From: Galaxea fascicularis
Lineage: Eukaryota; Cnidaria; Anthozoa; Scleractinia; Euphylliidae
Length of the DNA: 64,000 bases
Reading direction: 5' to 3'
Assembly: GCA_948470475.1 (NCBI GenBank)
Contig: OX419341.1
Coordinates: 22,346,207 to 22,410,206, forward strand
The notes beneath the pieces were generated by a model. It was given only the letters and a program-made list of their open reading frames with translations, was not told the DNA's origin and did not search any database. Both the position numbers and the translations under genes were made by a program. Below are positions 21,496-35,100 of this stretch, piece by piece. Every line of letters begins with the position of its first letter. Within the stretch, counting starts at the first letter, position 1.

Positions 21496-23162
21496 TTAGA
21501 GGCTTGTTTGAGGAATTCCCTCCAGCAGTTCTGAAATGTCATCAAAACTGTACACAATCCTCGTGTGGCCGTCTTTGCCTTCTACGACGTACATTGGCGA
21601 TTCTAGGTTGCATAGATCGTCCGTGTCTTCTTCGTCTTGTTGAAATAGAACTTCATTTTCATCAACATCTGATATTTCTATTTCGGGAACCTCAGCTGGT
21701 TGCTCCATTTCTGCATCCGTATCTGCTTCTTCGATGTGCAAGGTTGGAATTGTAAACGGCTTTGTATCGCTTCCATAATGATCTACAGCAGTAGCTGAGT
21801 TGTCTCTCTTCACTTCATGATGGCGGCTGGTTGCAGCATTAGTATTAACACACATCTGCTCGTGTTCACCTTTTTGGTTTCGTGGCGATGACGAGTTCAT
21901 TACTTCCGCTGTGTGTCCATTTTCAAACGTTGCAGCTATTTCTCTGGTTCCGCTTACTTCCCGAACAGAAGGCATAACCACTTCCCCCACTCTCCTTTGA
22001 GTCGTTCTTCGTTCTGATTCCTCATACATTTCCTCGAACTGAATTCCAACAGGGATTTCCTCCTCCAAAATTGCGTTCTTTTCACTATCGTTTTCTCCCG
22101 ATTTCGGAGACTTTTCAATCGAAGATGGACTGATCAGATGCAGAAGCTGCTCTGAAAGCCTCCTCAGACTCGGATCGCGCCTATCTTTCGGTTGCTCATC
22201 CATCCTCGGTGACATGGAAGCCACAGATGCTCTTTTCTTTGGCGCACCGGATTCAGCTTGCCTGAGTTTCATCAAAGACATGTCTGTCAGCAGTTGAAGC
22301 TGATCTCTCTCGCGCTCTGCTTGCTGTCGCTTCTGGGTCATCGTGGAAATCACTTCTTCTAGCCGCTCAATTTCAAACTGCGCTTCCTCCAGCCTGAACT
22401 GGAACTCTTCTTTTTCCTTCACCGCCTGTTCCAAAGCCTCTCGAGTGTCTTTCACCTCTTTTTTGATGGCTTCGCGATCAGACGCAAGGTGATCTCGATG
22501 CTTTACAACGTCATTTAGTTGAGCCTTCAAGCTCTGAATCGTTCGATCGCTCGTTGACATGTACCGCTGGTACTTGTCTTCTAAATGACGAACAGAATCT
22601 CTGCGTTTTGGACTTATCACTTCGGTTGCATCAAAGTCCTTGCCAACAGTTTTCAGAGCTGCCATGAGCTCATCCCTTTCAAGAATAGTATCGTCGAACA
22701 TGGATTTCAAGTCGTGCAAATTCTTCTCACTTTCGTATTTATACAAAGTGTACTTCTCTTCTGTGAGCCGTTTGACCTCTTCCGCTAGGTACCGGGCCTG
22801 CTCAGCCTCAGCTGCGCGATCGTTTGCCTCGTTCAAGCGCACTAGAAACGTCTTTGTTATCGTTTCAACTTCTTTCAGACACTTCGTCTCTGCTTCTTGA
22901 ACTTGGCTAAGGATCGATTCTTTTGCCGCTTCGGCTCGTTTTTGCAAAGCTTTTGCTTTCAATGCTGCTAACTCTGCGTGTTTAAGGCGTTCTTTGAGTT
23001 CTTCCTGGGTAGAGGAAACCTTCACGTCACTATTGTCCCAGTCCATTGCCAAGTCGTCATCCTCAAAAATATCTACGGTTGACTTAATTTTCCTTTTCGT
23101 CTTGGGCTTGTTTAGGGAAATTGTGACAGCTTCCTCGGCTAGTCCGTGAACATTTAGTGGAT
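21496..23162 (-). CDS. Gene 2 last exon: coiled-coil tail and acidic C-terminus
   Basis: Residues 630-1184 in one large exon. After a basic patch (KPKTKRKIK) and an acidic stretch, about 260 residues (roughly 680-940) are heptad-rich, Glu/Lys/Gln/Ala-dominated and free of proline, a strong parallel coiled coil. Then come a Ser/Arg-rich linker with possible phosphorylation sites (KKRASVASMSPR) and an acidic tail with EIEISDVDENE, which resembles a SUMO-interacting motif. A tail of this kind is not known to me in Tec kinases. The frame from its first internal Met could be mistaken for a separate 518-residue gene; the upstream part is open and in phase with exon 21. Confidence 0.85.
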
Positions 23163-26100
23163 CTGATAGTAGATAACCAATGCTAGTTTTAGCTATTACA
23201 TTTTGTATGTGGTTAGCATTCTGAGGACCTCAAATGAAGAACGAGCTGCAGCCACTCCTTATTTTTGTATTTGTTACAACAAGTAAATGAAAATCAATGG
23301 GTCACTTACAGGTTAAGCATTCCACAAAAACGTTTTGATCTATTCAGCTTTATTAGCAAGTCTAAGACTTCGTTGAACATCAAAATTGTTGAGACTTGTT
23401 TTTGAAAGATTCATCGACATACCATTCTTCACGCTGTAATACCCTGCCCTTAACCTTTAATACAAAGACATTATTTTCATGTTTCCACTGATGCAAATGT
23501 AAACTGTGATAATCAGGCGTGCTGACGTTTGGCAACATAGCCCGTTCATCGGTTGCAATGAACACAAAATCACCTTTGGGCAGTCACGTGAACCGATGAC
23601 GCTTACCTTCCAAAGACTGTGAAGAGCAGCTGGGAGTCGATGATCCAGTTTTAATCGAGACTTGATCCCGAAGTTCTTGAAAGGTAGGACGAGCGCTGGC
23701 ATCCTATGTGCGAAGGAAAACGCAACGGAAGTTCGTAAGATATGAGTTCGAGAGAAATAGGGCAGACCGGGAAGAGGTTACTATGTTCTTCAAGAGCGTC
23801 ACCGTTTAATTTTGTTTTTGTTTGGTTCCCCTCGATCTCTGCTTTTCTATTGTCAGCTGAAAGTAGGATCTTTTTTTATAATCTGAATTTGTTGTAGCTT
23901 TTGTTAGATCTCATATTTATCGGTATCATGGGCCGTCTATAAAGGAAAGCATTACTCGTTTTGTGCTCTGCAGCTGCCGGTTGCAATGGAAAGCCCCATT
24001 TTTCGTTCATGGGGTATTTATATGGCATGATTCAAGCAGCACCGCTTTGTGATTTTGAGTAAGGAAAAAGATTCCTGTATCCTATACAGTAACACGACGC
24101 ATCCGTGCAGAAAACCACTGCAAACTTTTTGGTACATTTTAATTTTCTGCTCGTGCTTTGCGTTGTTTTGTTTTCGTGTACTTGGTTCTTGTTGCATTGT
24201 CTGTACCTGTATAACATTCATACCTTTTTAAGGCACAGTGCGATCTTATCCACGAAGCACCCAAGGTGGTCCAATGATTCATTTGCCGTTTTTAATTCTA
24301 AAACCTAAAAGAAAAATAAAGTACAATCCAAACTTTTTTAAAAACAGTTGAGTATTTTGCTTGGTAAAGTATAAGTATGACGTATGCAATCAGGCAATAA
24401 TAGAATACTATAAGTGGTCGATTCTCCGTACCTGCTCTAAAGCTGCGATGGAATGCGCACCCACGGTAACAACGGTAAAGATGAACAAACCTGGAAATAT
24501 CAGAGGTCAATCGACACACGTAGAGTCATTATTAAAGAACGGCCCACAAAAAGTTTAGGTGATCTGATAGGAATAGAAGTGTTATTTTGTATACAGTGTT
24601 CGAACTCAGCAATATATATGTTCTAGAAGCGGGTTGCTTTCCCTATTTGGTTGTAGCAACGAAATGCTACTTTAGGATTGGATGGCGATCGTTTGGATCG
24701 AATTAATTAAAAAAAGGGCTAAGGACATTCAAAGAGATATTCTGTTTCGTGTTTCAACTGACTTTGACCTTGTCATGTTAGGCCACTTGGAAGTTCAATT
24801 TAGCTTTATCGATCGCTGCAATCAAAATCAGGTGACCACCTAAACAAATTCTATTGAGATTTACTTATTAAACTAAAGCACAGTGGTCTTCAAGTTTGTT
24901 ATGAGGGTATTCTAGCTTATGATTACTTGCTTACCAAACGCCCAGACATCAGAAGGGAACCCTCCCGTAGAGTGACTTAGCTCAGGGGCTGGAATAGCCA
25001 CCTTGTTCTTGTAGACATCATCAGACAGCGGTCGTTTGCACCAGGGAGACCTGGATTCATTGAAAAGCACTGTAAACTGCTGTAGAATTCCCAACTAAAG
25101 TAACGGATGGCCGTTACTATCGGATTTTGTAGCGTAAAGGGGCCGCAGTGGTGAAAGTAGTCTTTTCATCATACCGCAGGTAGCTCAGTTTTGGTGATTT
25201 CAATGTAAATACAATTACACCAGAAGTATAAATATTATACGCGTTCCAGAGACTTTATGCTACATTTGGATCAAATCTCAGTCCATCCAAATTGAGATAA
25301 TTTCGGCTCATCTATCTTGCACACGGTGTAGTCCAAATATTTTAACACGTTCTAGTGATCTCATGCAATGTGGATACAAATCGATCGGTAGTTACGATCG
25401 ATGGCCTAAGCCTATTGTTTATTTCACTGTAAATAAGAAAGAGGAGGCACATTCTTCGTGTTCCAGTGACTTATGTTTCATAGAGACAATATAATTATAT
25501 AGTCAAATATACTAACTGAAACGGTACATTAAATACAATAAGGCATTTTGTAGTTGTTGAGCGGTCGATTCAAGTAACGGGCTGCTTCTTTCGGGGGAAT
25601 TGTGACTTTCCGGGGGAGGTTGGGTGGGCGCTATTTTCGGGGTTTTTGGGAAGATAAAAATTAACGCTACTTTTGATGGAGCTTTTCTAAAACAATGATG
25701 TTAGCGGGTCTTACCTCGCACAGTGAAAGCCAGAAATCTTTACTTGTCCCTTGTCACCAACAAAACAATTCTTGGGTACCTAATTTTGGGAACAACCACA
25801 AAATTAGGTACCAAAGTTATAATTATCATTATAAATTGACCTCTATACATATACTGACTACACCTGGAGTTTATCAATATTTGGCGCCCATTATCTAACA
25901 AATTCCGCTGGACATTCCCATCTCGTTGCCATTTCACCATGTAAAGCCATTGCAAAGAGCACTCGCGAAGAAGTTAAAGAGACATGTCAAGGGAGGGAAA
26001 CAATAATCCGTAGCCTTAACAAAAACTTGTCAACAGCCTTCTCAAGGACCAATTTTCTTCACAGCTACACTGTAAGGCAACTACTGATTTCAACTACGCT

Positions 26101-29100
26101 GTAAGGCACCTGTTAATCCTTTAAACCCTAAGAGTGATCAGCATCAAATTTCTCCTCGTTATATCAATGCTTTACAAAACAGTGCATGGTCACGAGAATT
26201 TAGCACAGCATCACACGATTAATTTACTTGGCATTTTAACAACTTGTCCTTGCTACTTCTATAGGAATTGTGTAGGTGTAACAAATAGTAAATTAAATTT
26301 TGATCTTAAGGGCAAATTGTTCAGATGTGTTTGAGTTTCTCTTTCCTCATACGTTCAGCATCATTTGACTTACCAATTCTCCATGTTGTACGGAACTGTC
26401 ATGCAGGTACACCATTCCGTTGATTATGTAGGTCAGGATGTTTCCCAGCTCAGAAGGATGGGAAACAAGAAGAGACGAATTTCTTTTAAGATATTCCGAA
26501 AGGTCACCTGGATAAATCCAAAAATGATAAGTTGAAGTTGGATGGTTTGTGTACTTTAGAGAAATGCAAAAACGGCCAAAGTTTCCAGGTTTCCGGATAT
26601 GTCGCCTTATTCTTCGCGATGTGTCGTTTTTTGTATAAGCGTTTGTTAGCTTACCAGTTACGAGCACTTTAATACTAACTCTCAAACTGCAAGGTCTTGG
26701 TCATAGAACTGTTTTATGTATGTGATGTTTTCCGACCAAGTTAAGATAACCCCATCTCGTTCACCAGTTGCTAAGATGGGTTTTAAATAAACATGAAGTG
26801 TGGTTTGCATGTGTCAGTGCAGACCTCACGAACTGCCAGAACAATCTCCTGGGTTTTGTTCAGATTGCGTATGATGAAAAGAGGTAAATAAAAAACAAAG
26901 CATATTACCATTACATAGGTTTTCGTGAACAAAGAAGTTGCGAGGTCCTTTTGATCCAACTCCATATAACCGCACTATATTGTCGTGGTTTAAGGTCCTG
27001 TAAAATGTCAAGGAAATTTCATATGAATGATAGGGAGTTAATTATATGGGCGTTTTGTTTCTATCAATGGACAATAAGTGACAATGATCAACTCCATTTC
27101 TAGTCTAGAATAAATAAACTGTTGGTAATGGTCTCTAAAGAAAACGAAGGGATTGGCCTCTTTGAGTAATTACTGAAGATTTATTTTGTAGAGGAGCAGG
27201 GCTGACGCAGTGGTTAGAGCTTGCCTTCCACCAATGCGTCCCGGGTTCGATTATATTCCCAGACTCGGCGGGTCTTCAGTGGGCTGAGTTTGTTGGTTCT
27301 CTACTCTGTTCCGAGAGGTTTTTCTCCGGGTACTCCGGTTTTCCCCTCAAAAACCAACATTTGATTTGATTTGATTGTAGGTTGATTTCAAGTTCATTTG
27401 AAATCCCAATAAGTAAAGTCCCCCCCCCCCCCCCCTCCCTCCTTAATAAGTAAAGCACTAGACTAACAAAGACCAACTCTGTCAGGACAAGTTAGTGGTT
27501 AATCTGGGACGATTGAGAGAGAAAAAGTTTTCCTCCTCTCCCTTAACCCCCGTCCCCCTTGCTTTGTCACTCGTCCCACATCTTTAACTCACTCGTCCAA
27601 TATGGCAACCGGATGTGCCGGGCTTCGAACTCTCGCGCATGGAAACTACGGTCTGCAAGCAGACTACTCGGCATTAACCAGGGTTCGTAGCTAACCGGTG
27701 TGTCAATTTCTGCCAGCACTGTATATGTATAAGTAGTCTTTTATATGTACATCTACAAGCTAATTAACACCTGCACGAGACGAACTTTTTCGTACTTACA
27801 TCATCAACCGTGACTGGTTGCGAAACCTTTCTTTAAGGATGTCCGAGCTCCCCTCCGGCAGAACATGAATCAAAGCATCTTTATTTTGAAACTTTCCGCT
27901 AATAACACTCTAAAGGAAAAGACAGTCAAAAAAGAACAATTTTCGTCGTATCATCAGCCAGAGGTGATAGAAGAAACGCGGTCAAAACAGTCGAATATTG
28001 AACGCTCTTAGAAACTACTGGGTTATGCCACCAGAGAAGAACTTTAGCTTTTGGCCAGTGGTAAACTAGGAAACAGATGTTCGATAAAATAAAGTGACGC
28101 ACTTTGTACTGCTGTATTTAGGTGCGCAACAGCCCTGCAGTTTTGCGTTGCAATATGTTGTATGCATGATAATTAAAGATTGTTTTGTCACATTTTAATT
28201 CAACGAGAAGCAATAAACTGTTTCTTCATGAGTCTAGAAATTATGTTTCTTTGGTTAAAAAAAGAACGTAAATAAACACATAGATAAATAGATAAATATT
28301 TTACGGATAAAAATAAATCCCCTTACCCATGGCAAACTTGAGACTGTCTCCTCTTTTGCGTCGATCTCTGCCCAATCCACCTTCCAGATTTCTGAACAGA
28401 CACAAAAAGCAATTAGTTAAACAGCATTAGCTTGATGGTAAAAATCCCTTATGCAGAGTGTGACATTTCCAAACAGTCAAGGTACGTCCCAGCTGTTCAA
28501 TGCGTCACAGCCATCATTTTGAACTAAGAATAGGAAACTGAAAGTCAGTTTTAAATTTGTTAAGGTGGTTTAAGTCCTGATAGTTAATCATTCTGATCCT
28601 ATAAATGGGTTCGTGGCAGACACTGGTTGATCACGTTATTTACTAAATTTGCTTCTTATTGTGTTTGTCTGTTTCTTGTTTGTTTATATTTCTGTTCCTA
28701 GTTTTTCTTTTTTTCGTTGGAATTAAAAACACAATGAGCCTCATACCATCTGCGTTTTTGAGGGCTGGATATTTCTCCAGGGTTATTCCTACAGCTGCAA
28801 CAAAGATATAACAAAAGAAGTATTCCTTGATCTTATAAAAAAATAAAATAGGGAATATAACTAACTCAAGGTTAGGGAAAAAAAATCCGATTTGCAGCTC
28901 TAAGAACTTTGCGATGTTCATACTCTTATCGGAAAAAATATATACAAGACAACGTGCTGACAATTTGTCACAGTGGACCCTTCGTCCACTTACTGTATCA
29001 ACTATCTTCTCTAGTGATTTTGTAATATTTAGGTTAAGAAATGATAGATGTCTTATGTAGGAACAATAACCTTAATGCAAGTCTCACCAGGCGATGAGGA

Positions 29101-32100
29101 CTACTGGATGTGAATCGAATCATTTGCATCATCAACTGAATAGTATGGTTGAAATGTCAACCGTAAAGACACTGGCCAGGTAACGTTCTGAGCGTTACCT
29201 TAGCGTGTCGTTAATTTGGAATAGTTCGATCACTGTGGAAGTATTAACACTTTTAATTTACCAAACCAAATGAGTTTATAATATCAAGAGAGCCAACTAC
29301 CTTTTCGCGGAAAGGTTCTCAGTTTGTCATAGAAAGTTAAACAGGCTCCTGGCAGGTTATGTTACTTCTTTGCAGCATCACAGTTTCTTTAGGAACACAC
29401 CCGCTTGCCGTTATAGTTGTGTATCATTGTATAAAGATTAGGCACTCTAATTGTTTGTAACTGTTACTTGTTGCAGGCTAGAAATTATACCCGCATTCAA
29501 GTGCCCTCCTTCGTCGGTTAATAGAACTGATAGTCTACTCTTTAGAAATTCCATTGGTCACTGGATGGAGGGCGAAGTCTTATTGAGATGGTTTCTTTGA
29601 CCCTCTGCTCCGCTCAGTTAGACAGTGAAATGAAGAGTAAGGTGGGAGCTTTTGCAGAAGGGAGAAAGTGAGTGGGTGGGTCACCGTCAGTGTAAACTTA
29701 ACGGTGTTGTTATTTGGGTAATACCGTCCTGTTGTTAGTAGCAATGATTAAGAGGGCTGACTAGACGCTAAATATATCATTTCGTGCATCTATATATGTC
29801 ATGTTCCTTAGAAATGGATCTGCCTGTGTATCATATATACCCTACCAGGTTCACGAGGAATTTTTTCAATAAAGAACCAAAACCGAAAATCCGTAGTCAA
29901 CCGGTCGACTTCATCTGCTGTTAGCATTGGAAATGTGCTGGATCTGTATTAAGAAGACTCTCGATTACAGCGCTTTTAAAAAGGCAATGGCTCCTAAGGT
30001 TCTTAAAATAGCTTTTAAAGTTATGTTTTCTATTTGTGACTCGGACACTCATGATCGATGTAAATCCATCTTACTAGCATGTTGTTTACACTGGTCCAGT
30101 AACTGTTGTATGCTGTCAAACTGCAGAAAGTTTGCATAAGACACGGCATCCGACTCATCCTTGACTCGATACTTCTGGGTGGTTTCGTCCAGAAGGACCT
30201 CCATGTGCTTCACAGTCCTTTCTGTTCTGTAATAATGAGTCATGAGAGGGACAGACCATTACAAAAGTGATATGGTTATGGGGGGGGGGGGGGGGGTGGT
30301 GAAAGGGTGGGGGGAAAATCCAAAAAAATGTCTTGCAAGATTTAAGGACAAGAAAAATAATCGTCCAAAGAAGAAGACAAAGAAAAGAAAAATCGTGCAC
30401 ATTAACAAAAAAAAAGAAAAGGAAGAAAGAAAAAAGAAAAGAAACACACACACACAAGCAACGGGCGAGAAAAACAAAGTCATGAAAACCACCATTTTCC
30501 ACTTCGTCCCCCATATCATTTTTCTGACTTGTCTGTTCCTAGGAAAGGGAACGTTTTTTGTTGAGTTTTATTGAGGAATTCTGAAAAGGTTATTGATGAT
30601 ATCAGATGGCCTTCAGTTAGCCAAAACCACTCCTACCTCTACGAGGCCTTGGTGTCCAGAAAATAACCTACCGCTTTGAATAAAGAAAAGCGCATAACCT
30701 TTCAAAACTCTTAAAATTTACAACCATACCTTAAAAAGTACCTGATTGAAAGAGGTAATTGAACCCAAGAACAACAGTCTTAGTATCAATCCTGATCAGA
30801 AAGCTATTATTTGATTGTTAGGGTCTTTGCTAATTGCCTCTTGCTTTGCTTTGTGAGAGCTACAAAGCACCCTTGACACTATTAAAGTGTGACTGGAACG
30901 CAACTCTTGACAAGAGACATCCATTTCATCAGTTACACAGCTTTAAGCCTTAATTGTACTCACTAGAGCACAATTATTAGCATACGTTTAGGGCACAAAG
31001 TCCCCAATCCAATTAAATCGGTGTTGTACATGTCTTACGTTGCATCTGCACAAATAAAGAGTAAATAAGACTCACCGAAAAGAGAGAATAGTCCTGGTTC
31101 CCAGGCGACTAGTTCTTAAAATGAAACAGCCTGGTACCTACAATGCAGATCATAACACTTTGGGTCACCTGACAAACTTGAGCGAAAACTATAGAAGATT
31201 TCACTACGCACACTTCTACACTTATACTCTGAAACTAATGTTGTTCTTTTATTGGTTTCTTTAGAACCCCCCTCCCCCCAGACTCCAGCCGTCGATGGAC
31301 GCATCTGTTTTTTCGCGACCGCTAAAAATCAACATTGTAATGGGTGGGGGGAGGGGGGGGGGGGGTAAAGCGGCAATTGTCCCAAGACTTTTGTCCTGTA
31401 TTTTAGCAGATAATAGATGGATCTCTAACTGAAGTCAACAAATCCGCCAAACACCGAATCTAAGGCTTCCTTACGGCCCATGTCCAAAGATTAACAATTT
31501 ACCAAAGTCTGCATTTGAGGATGTCCAACACCGACGAACCTTCATATTTGAAATTGTATTCTTTCGAAGACGTCTTGGTTAGACATGGACCATGACTTAC
31601 GTTATCTATCTAACATTCAAACCTAACCCTAACACCCGTGATCATGATTCCTGACTATTGATTTCACATTCTTTCACGATTTCGTATTTCGGCCTGAATG
31701 GGCCGTGTGACAGGAGTGAATGACGCGTTCAGGTGCGTAGGCGACTGCAACAAAATAAGAAGCGAAGGAACGAACGTTCGCTAATTAAACACCAAAAGGA
31801 TGAAACGAGAATGACGTGAGAAAGCCTTTGAGGTAGGACTGCCACACTAGAAATGCATACCTGGTCTCTGAGGATAGCTGCTGTTATAGTCGTAGGAATT
31901 TCATCAAAAAACCATCTGTTATTTTGAAACACGACATAACATGGTTAGTCAGTGTATGTGTGAGAATAAAGGTAATCCTGTTTTTAAAGGAAGGCGGAAC
32001 ACTACTATTGCCAACTTTCACTGAGTTGTTTTCACTTACGGAAAGATTGAGAAAAACTCTCAATTAAAAGTCTTCTTAATAATAATGACGCAAAGAGATG

Positions 32101-35100
32101 TTTAATAAGTACAAACGTTCGAAGGGGTGCTGTCTTACATTGACCACAGTGAACGTTAACCATGACAAACTCTTCGAACAGCAAAAAAATGACAAAGTAA
32201 GGGAGGTTAGTTTTAACAGTTCGGATATAAAGAAATATAACGATAGAAAGAGAAGTAAAAATCTTCAACGCTTACGGTTCTTCCTCAAGATCTTTCAGTT
32301 TTACAAGTCCTGTTGGAATGTACCCATAACCACTGGTGCTGCAAACGTAACAGACAGCAATAACTGCTCTTTCTTCATTAATCCGCTTACTGCTCTAAAG
32401 ATCTTACGGAGCTTGCAAGGGCGTAACGTTAACGTTTTCGATAGAAAAAATAAATTTGAACAATTTTCCCAGTAAATGGCAAAGCTTAACTACTTTGTAC
32501 GTTTGTGTTTTTCTTTTTTTTTTTTTTTCGTTTCACGCCAAGAGGACCGAACAACAAACAGACCATGTCCACCGCACTGAGGTTGTACATTATTCCCACC
32601 TCACCAATCCGTTGCAAAAGATGTTGCATCGCAATTTATGTGCATCATTAGGCAAGAGTGAGCCATAATTTATGAATTTCCGACAACCAGACAGTGTTTT
32701 TGTTTTGGCAATCAAAACTGGGTTCACATTGCATATTTACTGACTCGGAAACAATCCGGCAACTAACTAGCATGGCCGAACATAACTTAGACCATTGAAA
32801 TATGCCAGGGACAATGAAACTAAATGTAGCTTACGATGTTGTTGAGAATGCTTTCCATTCCATTATGCCAGAGGCATCAGAGACTGTCAAGTGGTCACCC
32901 TGAAATATAGCAATGAGTACTCATAAACGCGCCTTAACGGCTGTCACGAACATGGGAGTCAGCCTATTGCTTGTGTGATCGACTTAGGCCATAATTATTG
33001 TTCTACGCTACTGGTGGAAAAGCTGTTACTGGAAGCAAGAGTTCTTTCTTACAGTCACTTTTAATACTTATTCGGCCACATTCCTCTCCGAAAATAAGGA
33101 TAAAACACAATCTGACTTTATTTTCGACGAGGGATGTCAAAAGATGGGCTTAAGAGCTGCCCGCTAAAAAGCCCGCTATTTTGAAATAGGCGTTAAAAGA
33201 GACCCCATGTTTCAATAACGATTGCAGTATTATGCATGTCATTCTTCCCAAACATTCGCGAAGTGTCAGTGACCTTTGGGAATTACAGTCGAACCTCCCG
33301 TTGAGACCACCACTGGTCAGCGACTACATCCCGTAACCAGCCGATTTTAAAAAATGCCAAAAGTCAGTAAACACTCGTCGCTGAAGCGTTCCCCTCTGAG
33401 AAAGTCGAGTGCGCTGACTGTTACACTGCATTTAGTGCTCAGTTGGTTTTCGTTGAAGACCCCACAACACTACACCAGATTAAAGGATGCAAAGGTATGG
33501 TGGTTTCAACTATTGCTAGCATTAAAAAAAATGTGGTTCTGAGTTATAATTAGTCAGTAAGGTATTTTCTTTCTGGTGTTTTTAGTTGATGGTCCTTTCT
33601 CTCTCATCGACTGAACAAAACACACTTAGTAAAGAGACGTTTGCTATCTAATTGATTCTTCATAGTCGGGAAACAATTAGCACTGAGTCTGGCAGTCACT
33701 CTAGTCTCTGAAGTTCTGTACTGCAACATTGGTTTGTAGCAAGATGCGATATGAGGGTTTAGACCAGAATCACAACGTGGAGTTTGCAATTATTTGCATA
33801 TGCTTATCCCCAAAATGTACACCCCATGAGGCCTGACCTCTTTTAAGCGACCACTTCCCGTCTCGTAAGCGACCACCAGGCGACCATCAAGGCCTGGACG
33901 TTTGGGTGATCGCTGACGGGGTGTTTGATCATGACTGTGGTTTTAGTGGCTGATTAAAATGTGTTAATCGTTTCCCATCACACTTCTCATACCGTGTTGA
34001 AAGGAAGACTCCCTGGCATGTCAGAGTAATGGGACTCTCGAGCAACAACTCCAAAACCAGTGAATGCGATGGCAGGCGATAACTGATGCAAGAGGGAAGT
34101 ATATATTAAATCAAATCGAATAAAATCAACTTTGTTTAACGAGGGTGATCATGACACATAACAGTAGATATGACTGACAGTGGAATTTGGAATTTATTGG
34201 GATTTTTATCCTTCCTTTACCTTTTGTTTCTCTTTATTTTAAGGCATGGTAATGAGTTTGAAACAAAAGAAAATTTAAACCAAGGATAAAATTAAACCAC
34301 AACATATACAGCGCTAACAAAATTTAAAAAAATAACCCTTGGGTTGACATGTGAATTTGGGTAAGCATGAGCGTGAGCACAGACATCAGAAAATTTATCA
34401 CAGGCTCAAGCTTAACTGGAAATATAAAATGCAGCTGAAATCGGTAAAATGTCCATCTGAAAGCAGTTATTGTACGCAGAAAACTTTCTTGAGCCAGACA
34501 TATATATTTTCATAGTAACTTCCTTTTATCTATCATCTCTGGTACGTCGCAGACGTATGATTACCTTATGCCTTTTGATTTCTGGTATGCCTGTGGGTGT
34601 AAAAGAGAAGCGGCACCAGTGTTAGTCGGATAAGTTTGAGATGGAACAGGACTTTTCTGTTTCCTTAAAGCGATTGAATCCCAGGGAACTGATGAGGTAC
34701 TTCACATAGTTGCGCTGTACCTAACGATTCTTCGTGCTAGGGTTACCTTTTCTTCCTAGATGTATGCCAGATGGCAGCGAAATAGAAAAAAAAAACAAAC
34801 AACAACAACAACAACAACAAATCACATGCAGTATTTCAAATTGACAGAAAAGTGGACGGAAAACTGAAATGTAGATATGGCAGAAGAAAATGAGCAAAGA
34901 TTCCTTAAAGAAATTGAAAGGCAAGACAACACTTGCCGTTGAGTCTTTGTTGTATTGAAATACCTGGGATTTACACATTGCGGACTCTCAAAGCTCGCCT
35001 ATTTGCCGATAACAATGCGTTTTTCAAGCACTCCTATAATAATAATAATCGGGTTTAACAGTGGACATCCACGTAGTGGCTGTTATCATCCACTGTATCC

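Noticed and set aside
21496..23052. A free-standing 518-residue coiled-coil gene
   Set aside because: The frame stays open to 23162, where a proper acceptor joins in phase to the kinase exon at 23607-23703, so it is the last exon of gene 2.
1503..23162. Similarity between the basic-acidic stretches of gene 1 (residues 40-60) and gene 2 (after the kinase)
   Set aside because: Both read Lys-rich then Asp/Glu-rich (KKISRKS, KRKIKST), but the match is short and compositional, not enough for homology.
33283..33960. Possible element with TCGAACCTCCCGTTGAG at the left and GCGACCACC words at the right
   Set aside because: I could not find the matching right terminus, so borders are unsupported.
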